Assembly (NCBI GenBank): GCA_019911805.1
Contig: JAIOJV010000033.1
Span: 1-35,098 of the forward strand
Origin: Gammaproteobacteria bacterium
Lineage (GTDB): Bacteria; Pseudomonadota; Gammaproteobacteria; Thiohalobacterales; Thiohalobacteraceae
Length of the DNA stretch: 35,098 nt
Direction of reading: 5' to 3'
This document shows, piece by piece, positions 1-7,939 of the stretch. Position numbers and translations under genes: made by a program. The first letter of the stretch is position 1. Each line of letters opens with the position of its first letter. The notes below the pieces were generated by a model that made no database searches, had not been told where the DNA came from, and saw only the letters and a list, made by a program, of their open reading frames with translations.

Positions 1-245
1 AACACACGGAATCGCACAATCCAGTGCGAAAGCCGGTGAAAACCGAGCGCAACACTGGCGAAAAAGACGATTACCCATGAAAAATATCAGCATCGTGAAA
101 TGGGATTGGTGTTTTTCATGGCTTATTCAGACGTTCCCTAGTTCAAAAAGAGATCTGTATGACTGTTTTCGCCTGGAGGGATCTTTAGAACAGCAAGCCG
201 CTACAGACCCTTATTTCTCGCAGTGTGATTGGTTCTATACGGACC
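1..245. other. Non-coding or unassigned left edge
   Basis: This is the stretch downstream of the traC stop codon. I see no convincing gene on either strand and no clear terminator. A plus-strand reading frame from 77 overlaps the traC 3' end and has no ribosome binding site; it looks like chance. The next minus-strand ICE gene probably starts left of the window. Confidence 0.5.
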
Positions 246-2993
246 TTAACCGTGTCGATTTGCGGCAATCCGCTCCGCAATGGCATAAACCGCCTCAAGC
301 TCGCTACAGTTTCGTTCGCGCATGATGGCGGCGCGCTCCGCCTTCTCGTGTTTCTCGGTCATGGCGAGTGCGAGTGACAGTGGCGGCGGCACGTTGCGGA
401 ACAGGGCTTCCAGGTTATCGGAGAGCACCACACCCTCTACGTATTTGCCGGGTTCCTTGCGGGCCGACAGCAGCAGGCTGCGCTGCACGTCGGTCAGGTC
501 CTTGAAGCGTGCGATCTGCTCCACTTCTTCCTTGGGCATGACCAGACACAACCACCACTCCATCATGTTGAGCATCTTGCGGCTGGCGTCGGGGAAGTCC
601 TCGAGGTTCTGGGTGGCGATCCAGAACCAGGCGCCGAGCTTGCGCCACATCTTGGTGATCTTGACTACGTAGCGGGCCAGCAACGGATTGGTGGTGATGA
701 TGTGACCCTCGTCGGTTACCACCAGGGTGGGTCGGGCGTCGTGCTGATGGCGTTCCACCAGGTCGTTGATGTGGCTCATCATGGAGATGTAGGCCACGGT
801 GAGTTGATCCTCGTAGCCTTCCCGCGCCAAGATGCCCATTTCCAGTATGGTGACATCGGCCTCCGGCCAGCGGGTGCCGGGCCGGTTGAAGAAGTGGCCG
901 GCGAGGCCGGAGCAGAACAACGCCAGACCGTCGCCCATCTCGATCGCCCGATTGCGCCGGTGCTCGTGCAGGCTTTGATCCCGGCCGATGGTGTGCAAGG
1001 CGCTGACCACGTCCTCGGTGATCACCTGATTCCGTGCACCCTCCTTCACGGTCTTGGCGGCCAGGAAGATGGCGTTGCGGATGAGCAGCCGATCGGCCCG
1101 GCTCATGCGCGCATCCTCGCGTTCGTCACCGCCGGTGATCATGATCCGGGCGGCGATTTCCATCTCGCCGAGAATGTCTCGACCGCCGCCCTCGTCCCCT
1201 TCGTCATATCCGTCATCGTCATCGTCGTCGACCAGGTCATCCGGTTCTTTGCCGAGACGCACACGGTGTTCCTTGTCCAGCACGCGCAGGGCATCCGCGA
1301 ATGGTGGCAGACTCACGTCCACGTTCGGGTTCAAGGTGACCTGGTTGACGGATACGTCGTGGGCCTGGAAGTGCTGACCCAACAGCGAGAACGACCCACC
1401 GGCCTCGATGATGAAGATGCGCGGGTGGTACACCGCGGCCATCTGTTGCAGCAGATAGACCAGCAGTGCCGACTTGCCGGCGCCGGTGGGCCCGAGAATC
1501 AGCATGTGGGCGTTCTTCTTACGGTCGGCCCTGTGCAACGGATCGAAGGCCAGCGGTTCGGCGCCGCGATTGAAGAACACCAGCCCTGGATGACCGGTGC
1601 CCTTTGACCGGCCGTACAGGGGCAGCAGGTTCGCGGTATGAGTGGAGAAAACCAACCGCGAGCGGCGGCTGGATTTGTCCAGCGACACGTCATAGGCCAT
1701 GGGCAAGTTGCGAATGTAGCTGTCCAACGCGAGCAGATCCGCTTCCTGCAGGATCGGCTGCAGGCCGTTGGGCAGCAGTATTGCGTTCAACTGATTGACG
1801 TTGGTGCGCAGCGCCTTGGGATTATCGCCGCGCACGTAGAAGGCGATACTCACCGGGTAGAGCTTGTTGCCCTGCGCCATCTCTCGCTCCACGAGTTCCG
1901 CGTCCTCGCGTGTCAGCGCCGCCTCGGCGGAGTCGCCCACGGCGGCCCGTTTGACCTGGGCGATGTGATTGCGGGTGAAATCCTGCGGCTTGAGCGTCAG
2001 GGTGAGCACCATCACGGTGTGCTCGGGCAGGCGATCGAACAGTGAGAAGACGTGGTCGCCGGCTTGGCGCTCGGCGGTCATGTGGCCCACTTCCGGCGCC
2101 CGCCGCAACCCCTGGATCGTGACCACGGTATGCGGCAGTCCATCGAACCACCAGGTAGCGGTCTCGTTGTCCGAGCGCGGCATGGTGAGTGTGAGCCGTT
2201 CGGCCAGGTCGTAGCCGAACGGCAGGTCCGCGTCGCCCGGATACGGGGCGATCTCCAACAGCTTGTCGGGATCGCCATCGGCGATCGCCGGTTTCGGATT
2301 GAACCACTTCAACAGCCATTCGTAGAGATCCTTGCCGGTGCCGCGCCGCGCGTGAATGCCGGCCGAGGCCAGAGAGGCGACCCACTTGGTCGCCACGTCG
2401 TTCATCGCCTCTTCCACCTCGACCGCTGTCGGGGTCTTGCCCTTGACCTTCAAGCGCCGATAGAGCGTGGCACGCACGCGGCGCACCTGTCCCCGCCAAT
2501 GGGTTCCGGTTACCGCGGTGTCCTCGAACAGACCCCCGGGACGGGTAATCCGCGCCAGGTGCTGTGCAAACGTGTCCTGGTAGTGCCGGGTGAACGTGCT
2601 GTCCTTGGCGCTCGGCTGCGCATAGGCGGCGACTTCCTGCTGGAACGCTTTCAGGCTGGGCTCATCCTGCACGTATACCTGCAAAATCCACGGTGCGTCG
2701 TCTTCTTCGGGGATGGCATCGGTGAGTGCGGTCTGGATGGCATCACGCAATTGCCGCATGAACTCCGGGGTGCGGGCCTCGGTGCCGGCCGGAGTGATCT
2801 CGAACAAGGCGCCCACACTGACGCCGTCTTCCAACAGAAAGGTGCGGCTGTCCGGATCGTACTCGACCCAGGGCAGCAGATCGGTGAACGACGGCGGGCG
2901 ATCGTACAAGCGCTTGACTGCCGCCGTGGTCAGAGGCGCTTCCGTCGGATCGTGTGCCTTCTTCGCTGAATGGTTCGCTTTAGACTTCGCCAC
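246..2993 (-). CDS. traC: Conjugative transfer ATPase, TraC/VirB4 family (ICE PFL_4706 type)
   Basis: This 915-residue protein is the energising ATPase of the mating-pair-formation type IV secretion system, acting at the cytoplasmic face of the inner membrane. The Walker A motif GPTGAGKS is near residues 499-508 and the Walker B region LVVTDEGH near 760, followed by the sensor-like ATQNLEDF; spacing and length fit VirB4/TraC ATPases. The N-terminal half is the TraC-like domain. An unusual run of Asp and Glu with Gly sits between the Walker motifs, near residues 580-600. The start codon is GTG, two bases after the stop of the upstream lipoprotein gene, so the two are translationally coupled. 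It is the last gene of the leftward mating-pair operon in the window. Identification is firm; the exact TIGRFAM is from recognition only. Confidence 0.93.
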   Translation of the reverse strand: MAKSKANHSAKKAHDPTEAPLTTAAVKRLYDRPPSFTDLLPWVEYDPDSRTFLLEDGVSVGALFEITPAGTEARTPEFMRQLRDAIQTALTDAIPEEDDAPWILQVYVQDEPSLKAFQQEVAAYAQPSAKDSTFTRHYQDTFAQHLARITRPGGLFEDTAVTGTHWRGQVRRVRATLYRRLKVKGKTPTAVEVEEAMNDVATKWVASLASAGIHARRGTGKDLYEWLLKWFNPKPAIADGDPDKLLEIAPYPGDADLPFGYDLAERLTLTMPRSDNETATWWFDGLPHTVVTIQGLRRAPEVGHMTAERQAGDHVFSLFDRLPEHTVMVLTLTLKPQDFTRNHIAQVKRAAVGDSAEAALTREDAELVEREMAQGNKLYPVSIAFYVRGDNPKALRTNVNQLNAILLPNGLQPILQEADLLALDSYIRNLPMAYDVSLDKSSRRSRLVFSTHTANLLPLYGRSKGTGHPGLVFFNRGAEPLAFDPLHRADRKKNAHMLILGPTGAGKSALLVYLLQQMAAVYHPRIFIIEAGGSFSLLGQHFQAHDVSVNQVTLNPNVDVSLPPFADALRVLDKEHRVRLGKEPDDLVDDDDDDGYDEGDEGGGRDILGEMEIAARIMITGGDEREDARMSRADRLLIRNAIFLAAKTVKEGARNQVITEDVVSALHTIGRDQSLHEHRRNRAIEMGDGLALFCSGLAGHFFNRPGTRWPEADVTILEMGILAREGYEDQLTVAYISMMSHINDLVERHQHDARPTLVVTDEGHIITTNPLLARYVVKITKMWRKLGAWFWIATQNLEDFPDASRKMLNMMEWWLCLVMPKEEVEQIARFKDLTDVQRSLLLSARKEPGKYVEGVVLSDNLEALFRNVPPPLSLALAMTEKHEKAERAAIMRERNCSELEAVYAIAERIAANRHG

Positions 2994-2995
2994 GT

Positions 2996-3412
2996 TTATT
3001 TCCGCTGCAGGTTGGCCGGCACTTCGCCGGGCAGCGCGTACTCGACCCGCTCATACATCGGAAAGGTCGTGACATAACCGGGCACCGGCACCTGCTCGTC
3101 GCCAGCCAAGTGTGGAAACACATACATCACCAGGCTCGGATTCGGCAGCCGGGGAAAGGTGGCGTCGATCTCGTTGTGGGCCTCGCGCGCGTAGCCATGG
3201 AGCGAACCTTCGCCGTCAATGACGGGGCGAGTTCCCAACGCCTCGCGCACCGCCATGGGATCGCGCGCGCCCATCTCCTGGATGTGTTGCTCGTAGATCG
3301 TTTTCATCGGCGGGCCGTCCTGGGGCAATACGGCCTCCTTGGTGCTGGCGCAGCCGCCCAGCACGAAACTAGTCAAGCCGAGCGCGGTGATAAGGATCGA
3401 TGGCTTTCGCAT
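2996..3412 (-). CDS. ICE conjugative transfer lipoprotein (TIGR03751-like)
   Basis: This is a 138-residue predicted outer-membrane lipoprotein. The N-terminus has a basic start, a hydrophobic stretch and a lipobox ending LGGC with Cys at residue 21, so signal peptidase II cleavage and lipid attachment are expected. In this ICE class such a lipoprotein sits between the VirB10-like protein and the TraC ATPase, by analogy with TraV/VirB7, which anchors the secretion channel to the outer membrane. The reading frame is open further upstream, but the ATG at 3412 is chosen because it begins the signal peptide; the extension would run far into the upstream gene. It still overlaps the end of the upstream gene by 44 bases, a sign of tight operon packing. 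The C-terminal half is rich in Pro and Tyr. Confidence 0.82.
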   Translation of the reverse strand: MRKPSILITALGLTSFVLGGCASTKEAVLPQDGPPMKTIYEQHIQEMGARDPMAVREALGTRPVIDGEGSLHGYAREAHNEIDATFPRLPNPSLVMYVFPHLAGDEQVPVPGYVTTFPMYERVEYALPGEVPANLQRK

Positions 3413-4763
3413 GATCGAGTTTCCTGCCTTTGAGATCGAGATCGATGGGGAGCTCAACGTCGACGTGGATGGCGATGCGGGCGCCAGCCGGCACGAACAC
3501 GGCGTCGAAGCTCTGTGACTGACGTTCCATGAGCCACTTGGCGACCTCGTCGCTGCCGCCGGCGATGGTCTTGCCGAGCACATATTTGGCAGCATCGCCG
3601 GTGACATTGTTGCTCGCCGCGCCGCTCTCGCTGACTACGGTGGTCGTCTCGGCCGCGGCCGCCGCATCGGCCGCCGCCTGGATGGCCATCACGCCGATGC
3701 GCTGGGTGAGAAACGCGGGGGCGTTGGTCTTGCGTTCACCGCTGATGCAGGGGATGCCCTGCTGATCCGAGATCCAGCCCAAGGGCCGCTTGTTGCCGCC
3801 GGACTGGCCACCGCGGTCATCGCTGGAGATCGTGCGGATGGTGCCGTCGTCGAACACGAAGGTCACCGAGTCGAGCCGGCCGGTGACGCAAGACAGGGTC
3901 CAGTCGCCGATGGCAGTACCGCTCCATACCATACCCTGCACGCCGGGCACGCTGAGACCGTTGGCAGCGAGGTTGTCGGCCCCGGTGATCACCTTGAACG
4001 GCATGGGATCACGCACCTGGCCCTGTATCGGTACCCGACCGACCAAGGCCGTCATGGCCGTCGACCCGATGAGCGTGGCATTGCGCGGCACGGTGTAGAC
4101 GGGACGCACCGTCTCCAACTCACGGGCGATATTGCCTGTCTGCTCGCGGGCGGTACTCAGCGCACCACCGGTGGACTGGCGCACCTGGTGCAACAACCCG
4201 GTTCCTTTCGCGCCACTTGTGTCTTCAGCCATGGCATCCAGCGGTTCGATCCAGACCAGGCCGGCGGGCGGCACCCCTGCCCCGCCACCGTCGAAACCCA
4301 GTCCGACCGGGATATCGCCGGCGCCCTTTGTCGACTTCCCCTGCGATAGCGAATGTGACAAGGCATCCACCCGTGCCGTCAGCGACGACAGCACACTGGC
4401 ATCCAATCGATCCTGCGTGGCCTTGTCATTCTCACGCGACAAGAGTTCGCGTTTGACGCGCGTAGCCACGTTCTCCTCGATCTGCGTGCGACTGCTCAGC
4501 AGACGTTGGTTCTCATTACGCAGTGTCGCGTTGTCCTGCCGCAAGGCTTTGACCTCGGCGGTCATCGCCGCGACGTTCGCGGTCAGGGTCTTGATGGTGT
4601 CGGCGGGCGTGTCCGCGTCCGGCACCGGCGCCTGCGGCACGGCGTCCATCACGACCTGGTCATCCGTGCCGTTCGAGCAGGACTTGAGGATGACGAACAC
4701 CAGCATGAGTACCATGACGCCAGCGATGAGGGGTAACAGTCGATTGCTGGTTGCGATGGCCAT
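3369..4763 (-). CDS. ICE type IV secretion protein, TIGR03752 family (TraB/VirB10-like)
   Basis: This 464-residue protein has one N-terminal membrane segment (about residues 8-28), then a long heptad-like coiled coil (about 55-110) rich in Glu, Arg, Asn and Leu, then a large periplasmic region. That plan is the one used by VirB10/TraB proteins, which span the periplasm and link the inner-membrane ATPase complex to the outer-membrane pore. The C-terminal part, with the TAMTALVGRVPIQGQVRDP segment, is the conserved family region. The gene lies between the TIGR03749 protein (VirB9/TraK position) and the lipoprotein (VirB7/TraV position), as expected for a core complex. An alanine-rich stretch and an acidic/Thr linker are visible. 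The start ATG is four bases after the upstream stop. Confidence 0.88.
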   Translation of the reverse strand: MAIATSNRLLPLIAGVMVLMLVFVILKSCSNGTDDQVVMDAVPQAPVPDADTPADTIKTLTANVAAMTAEVKALRQDNATLRNENQRLLSSRTQIEENVATRVKRELLSRENDKATQDRLDASVLSSLTARVDALSHSLSQGKSTKGAGDIPVGLGFDGGGAGVPPAGLVWIEPLDAMAEDTSGAKGTGLLHQVRQSTGGALSTAREQTGNIARELETVRPVYTVPRNATLIGSTAMTALVGRVPIQGQVRDPMPFKVITGADNLAANGLSVPGVQGMVWSGTAIGDWTLSCVTGRLDSVTFVFDDGTIRTISSDDRGGQSGGNKRPLGWISDQQGIPCISGERKTNAPAFLTQRIGVMAIQAAADAAAAAETTTVVSESGAASNNVTGDAAKYVLGKTIAGGSDEVAKWLMERQSQSFDAVFVPAGARIAIHVDVELPIDLDLKGRKLDHAKAIDPYHRARLD

Positions 4764-4767
4764 GGGC

Positions 4768-5571
4768 TTACCTTGCGGCCTCGAACGGCCGTGCCGAAAT
4801 CAGGTACACCGCCGTGGTATCCGCTTCGTTGCCGGCCGCCAGCAGGCGGTTATGCTGAAAGGTCGCCGTCAGCCAGGTACCGCGCAGGTTGCGCGGATCC
4901 AGTGTCTGCGGCTGATCGGTACGGTTGACCAGTTTGACGGCGGTGACATACAGCGCCCCGGCCCGCCAGGCCACCAAGGGTGTTGCACTGATCGCGCCGC
5001 CGTATATCAAGCTGACGGGCTCCTGCATCACCGGCACACGGACGATGCCCGGCCTGTCCTCGATGAGACGTGCGGGTGCATAGAGTTGTTGCGCCGCGAA
5101 CCGGGTGAGTGCAACGAAGCTGTATTGCACCGTTGTGTTGTGACTCGCAAGGGATGAATCCGTCGTCTCGGCGTGACCCTCACCGTTCGTCTTCACGTAC
5201 ACCTGCACGGGATGCGTCTGGCCGCCCTCTTGAGACGCGGACACGTCGAAGAGAAACATCTGGCCACCGTCGATGTTCTGTGCCATGACACGGGTGGCGT
5301 CGAACGGTGCGCTGGCGAGAAGGTAAACGGTTCCGTTGATGCTTTGCGTACGCAGCACTGGCTGCAAGGATGCCGGTACGCCCACTTTGGCCGTACCGGG
5401 CAAATGCACCAGGCGTTCGTGTCCTACCTTGAGATCGAGTTGGATGGGTGTCTTGTTCCACTCGATGCGCTCGGTGATTTCCGGCTCGGCATGGACCATC
5501 GACTGCATCATCAGCAGCCCGACCCCCAGCCAGAACATGACGCCGCGTTTGAAATGGTTGATTGAATACAT
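4768..5571 (-). CDS. ICE secreted transfer protein, TIGR03749 family (TraK/VirB9-like)
   Basis: This 267-residue protein begins with a typical signal peptide: basic residues, a hydrophobic core and a likely cleavage after VHA at about residue 28. The mature protein is beta-rich and matches the ICE family TIGR03749, which occupies the TraK/VirB9 position in the outer-membrane core complex. The conserved motif PIQLDLKVGHERLVHLPG lies just after the signal. It is encoded between the VirB8-like TIGR03746 gene and the VirB10-like TIGR03752 gene with gaps of 13 and 4 bases, so it is part of one transcript. A second ATG at codon 12 is a possible alternative start and would still leave a hydrophobic signal core. 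Confidence 0.86.
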   Translation of the reverse strand: MYSINHFKRGVMFWLGVGLLMMQSMVHAEPEITERIEWNKTPIQLDLKVGHERLVHLPGTAKVGVPASLQPVLRTQSINGTVYLLASAPFDATRVMAQNIDGGQMFLFDVSASQEGGQTHPVQVYVKTNGEGHAETTDSSLASHNTTVQYSFVALTRFAAQQLYAPARLIEDRPGIVRVPVMQEPVSLIYGGAISATPLVAWRAGALYVTAVKLVNRTDQPQTLDPRNLRGTWLTATFQHNRLLAAGNEADTTAVYLISARPFEAAR

Positions 5572-5584
5572 GCGTTGATCCCCG

Positions 5585-6238
5585 TCAGCCGCCCTGCCCG
5601 GCTTCGTTGTTGAGTTCGGATTCAGCCAGACGCCGTGGGCCTTCCGCCGCGAAACCGTCCAGCGCCAAACCCCAGGGATTCGACTCCGGATCGACGGCGA
5701 GCCGAACGACTCGCAATGGATAACGGATGGTCGTTGTCTTCACCGTCATACCCTTTACCGACTCGAACAGATCGAGATCCAGCCACACGACCCAGACACC
5801 CGGGGCCAGCACGTCGACCCGGCGTTCTTCATAGCCATGGCCCGGCACCTCTTGCACGCCGCGCACGCGGTAGGCCAACTCGCCCTGTTTGCCCTTCAAC
5901 TCCATGTCCGCGATCAGGTCGGCCCGATAGCGCGGGGTGACATAGGACGAGATGCGGAAGATCGCTTTGCCATAATCCCGCGCCCCGTCCTCGGGCCAGC
6001 GATTGAGTTGTTGAAAGATGTAATAGGCGAAGGAATACACGTTGGCCGGCGGTACTTCGTCGACGGCGAGTGTCGCACCGGAGCGCAGGTCCGGTGGAAC
6101 ATGCACGGTCAGGCGTTGTGGTGCCTGACTCCAACCGAACCACAGCGCCAGGATGACGACGATCTGCACGCCGATGATCACCCACAGCGACCGCAAATGG
6201 GCGCGCACGTTATCGATCTCGTAACGGTAGCGTCGCAC
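5585..6238 (-). CDS. ICE membrane protein, TIGR03746 family (TraE/VirB8-like)
   Basis: This bitopic inner-membrane protein has a short cytoplasmic basic N-terminus, one membrane helix (about residues 15-37 from the chosen start) and a periplasmic domain of about 170 residues. The family sits in the VirB8/TraE position of the secretion system, a scaffold linking inner-membrane and outer-membrane parts. The reading frame is open to 6307, but I chose the GTG at 6238: it has a GGAGGA ribosome binding site six bases upstream and gives the usual family N-terminus (RRYRYEIDN). With this start the gene overlaps the end of the preceding TIGR03750 gene by 29 bases. The protein is then 217 residues. Confidence 0.87.
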   Translation of the reverse strand: MRRYRYEIDNVRAHLRSLWVIIGVQIVVILALWFGWSQAPQRLTVHVPPDLRSGATLAVDEVPPANVYSFAYYIFQQLNRWPEDGARDYGKAIFRISSYVTPRYRADLIADMELKGKQGELAYRVRGVQEVPGHGYEERRVDVLAPGVWVVWLDLDLFESVKGMTVKTTTIRYPLRVVRLAVDPESNPWGLALDGFAAEGPRRLAESELNNEAGQGG

Positions 6239-6590
6239 TCCGACTCCTCCCGATATCCCAGGCGCCACTGCGCCGAATGAACGGCGACTGGCGCAAGCCG
6301 CGATCATCCAGTTGTATGGCGATCTGTTGCTGGTAATAACCGTCCGGCCGGCCGCGCTTGAGCCGCTGGAACAAGGTGGCCATCACGATCACCGTGGCGA
6401 CCACGCCAACCCCGGCGATGCCGAAACCCATGGTGACCGCGCCCATCAGCCCTGCCAGGAGGAGGGAGACAGGCAACCAGATGAGCGCGGCCACACCAAC
6501 GATGACGCCCAGCTCGGACGACGAGCAGCCCTTGAAGATCGCCGGCTCGGCATTGAGCCGGTTGGCGAGAATGTCGTCGCGATTGGACAT
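6210..6590 (-). CDS. ICE small membrane protein, TIGR03750 family
   Basis: This 126-residue protein has a hydrophilic N-terminus starting MSNRDDILANRLN, two closely spaced membrane helices (about residues 29-50 and 52-73), then a basic cytoplasmic tail with LKRGRPDGYYQQQ, a signature of this ICE family. By position and topology it corresponds to TraL/VirB3-like proteins, small membrane components that work with the TraC/VirB4 ATPase. It is preceded by the TIGR03745 gene (7-base gap) and overlaps the TIGR03746 gene. The last dozen residues overlap that downstream gene and are probably variable. Confidence 0.86.
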   Translation of the reverse strand: MSNRDDILANRLNAEPAIFKGCSSSELGVIVGVAALIWLPVSLLLAGLMGAVTMGFGIAGVGVVATVIVMATLFQRLKRGRPDGYYQQQIAIQLDDRGLRQSPFIRRSGAWDIGRSRSATLPLRDR

Positions 6591-6597
6591 GGGCTTG

Positions 6598-6945
6598 TTA
6601 GATAACGCCGGCGGCTTCGGTGAGCAGGTAGCTGGCGAAGATCAGCACCACGGCACCGACGATCCCGAGCACACCGACCTCGGCCCACTCGGCCTTGCCC
6701 TGCCGTGCCTCGTTGAACTTCGCGAAGCCTAGATAGGCGATCCACAGGAACCCGAGTACTGCGATGGCCAGGCCGAGCACCAGGCCGCCGTCCTTGATAT
6801 AGCCCTGGATGAGCCCGACCCAGTCACCCGCCGCCGGCGCTGTACTCGGAGGTACCGGTGTCGGCAAGGCCGCCCACACCGACTGATACGCGGACATCGC
6901 CAGCAGCCCGACCGCGGCTGCGCCCTGTTTGATATTCTTCAGCAT
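6598..6945 (-). CDS. ICE pilin-like membrane protein, TIGR03745 family
   Basis: This 115-residue protein has a cleavable signal peptide (likely cut after VWA, residue 25), a Pro/Ala-rich linker, and two membrane segments around residues 50-72 and 88-110. Small size, signal and two hydrophobic helices are what VirB2/TraA-type pilin subunits look like, and the gene occupies the pilin position ahead of the TraL-like gene. The open frame continues upstream to 7281, but the ATG at 6945 is chosen because it begins the signal peptide and has a GGAG ribosome binding site about nine bases upstream. The 92-base gap before it holds hairpins (listed separately), so this gene may have its own leader. Confidence 0.82.
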   Translation of the reverse strand: MLKNIKQGAAAVGLLAMSAYQSVWAALPTPVPPSTAPAAGDWVGLIQGYIKDGGLVLGLAIAVLGFLWIAYLGFAKFNEARQGKAEWAEVGVLGIVGAVVLIFASYLLTEAAGVI

Positions 6946-7034
6946 GATTGCTTTTCTCCGAGGTAACGGGGTTTCCCCCTTTGATGAACACCGGGGCATT
7001 CCCCGAACCGTTGCTGCAATGGCGTGAAACATCG
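6946..7034 (-). promoter_or_regulatory. Structured leader upstream of the pilin-like gene
   Basis: Read on the minus strand this gap holds two GC-rich hairpins (CGGGG-aatg-CCCCG and GGGG-aaa-CCCC) and a GGCG/CGCC pair, followed by the ribosome binding site. It shares the word CCGGTGTTCAT with the leader of the 22203-22631 gene. A pilin leader with hairpins could set a high expression level or mRNA stability. It is less regular than the leaders at 22-24 kb, so grouping it with them is tentative. Confidence 0.35.
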
Positions 7035-7037
7035 CCA

Positions 7038-7268
7038 TCACCGCAGATAGAAACCCAACACCATGAGCACGATGCTCGCGCGAAGCGCGCTCCACATCAC
7101 GTCGAAGATACCGACCTGCCCGTCCTGCCAGGCGCGGAAGGTACCCAGCGTCACCCAGATCACCCACACGAAGGCAAGCACGATCACCACAGAGGCGATG
7201 GCCGTGAGTAGCGTCGAAGAGGTAACTCCGGAGCCCGCCTGGAATGCCGCGTCTTGAGCAGGTGTCAT
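7038..7268 (-). CDS. ICE small membrane protein, TIGR03758 family
   Basis: This 76-residue protein has two hydrophobic helices (about residues 17-41 and 58-75) separated by a short loop with FRAWQDGQVG. It matches the small family found directly between the RAQPRD protein and the TIGR03745 protein in these ICEs. Its biochemical role is not known; size and topology suggest an inner-membrane component of the mating apparatus. It starts nine bases after the RAQPRD stop. Confidence 0.85.
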   Translation of the reverse strand: MTPAQDAAFQAGSGVTSSTLLTAIASVVIVLAFVWVIWVTLGTFRAWQDGQVGIFDVMWSALRASIVLMVLGFYLR

Positions 7269-7277
7269 GGCTTTGCA

Positions 7278-7580
7278 TCACCGCCGATAGTCACCGCGCA
7301 GAGGCGGAAAGGTCCGCGGCTCTGAACGCGGGGCGTCGATGTGATCCTGGACGCCTTGCTGTACCCTTGCCAGATCCTGGCGCAGCCAGTCGTAGCGAAA
7401 GCGAATGCGCGCATCCGGCTCGGCCTGCGACTCCGCCTTGCGAATCAGCGCCTCGAGCGCGTCGAGTTCATAAGCGATACGCGCCAGCGCTTCGCGCTCG
7501 GCGTCTGCATCAGCTAGGACCGACTGCAGCGGTAAAGCCGTGCTGAGCAGCCCGGCAATTAGCAGGTGGGTGATACGCAT
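7278..7580 (-). CDS. RAQPRD family ICE protein
   Basis: This small exported protein has a signal peptide (hydrophobic core ITHLLIAGLLSTALPL, likely cleavage after VLA) and a mature helical region with paired Arg and Asp residues near FRYDWLRQDLARV, the region from which the RAQPRD family is named. The function in transfer is unknown. The frame is open to 7604, but the ATG at 7580 is chosen because it has a GAGGAAG ribosome binding site eight bases upstream and begins the signal peptide directly. In related ICEs the gene upstream would be TIGR03747; here a cargo cassette separates the two. Confidence 0.8.
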   Translation of the reverse strand: MRITHLLIAGLLSTALPLQSVLADADAEREALARIAYELDALEALIRKAESQAEPDARIRFRYDWLRQDLARVQQGVQDHIDAPRSEPRTFPPLRGDYRR

Positions 7581-7939
7581 CGATGTCTTCCTCATGTCGT
7601 TCATGAGGCACGATGGTGCGGTGTCGGATTAGGATGGGATACGGGAAATCAATTCCGTGAGGTGCGTGGTTTTCAGATACCCTTTATTATAAGGACCCTT
7701 GTCAGAACTATCTGATTATTCAAAAGCAGTGGAAAATATTAACGGTTACATTCTTACGGGATGGAGGTCTCAAAACGGCCAAGAGCCGTCAGTCGCCGAC
7801 ATTCCCCGTCATTGGCCGGTTGGTGCCGGACTCCGGTCGTTCACAACGGGAAAGAGATCGGGGGGCAGCTCAAAAAGTGACGACGCGTTTTCCCTTAACG
7901 TTCAGCCAGGAGTTCAAAGCAGTTGTACCTTCGTGCAGT
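7581..7939. other. Gap at the left edge of the cargo cassette
   Basis: This 359-base stretch has no supported gene. A TATAAT-like box on the minus strand at 7686-7691 lies about 105 bases upstream of the RAQPRD start and could be the -10 element of the mating-pair operon, but no good -35 box is spaced to it. An open frame on the plus strand (7699-7986) starts with TTG and runs into the end of the DUF6035 gene; I regard it as chance. The region is lower in GC than its left flank, fitting a junction of inserted DNA. Confidence 0.4.

Noticed and set aside
77-325. Plus-strand ORF of 82 codons at the left edge
   Set aside because: It lacks a ribosome binding site, overlaps the traC 3' end in antisense and has no recognisable protein features.
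702-2969. Long plus-strand open frames opposite traC (about 300 codons each)
   Set aside because: They are antisense shadows of a high-GC gene with firm motifs on the minus strand.
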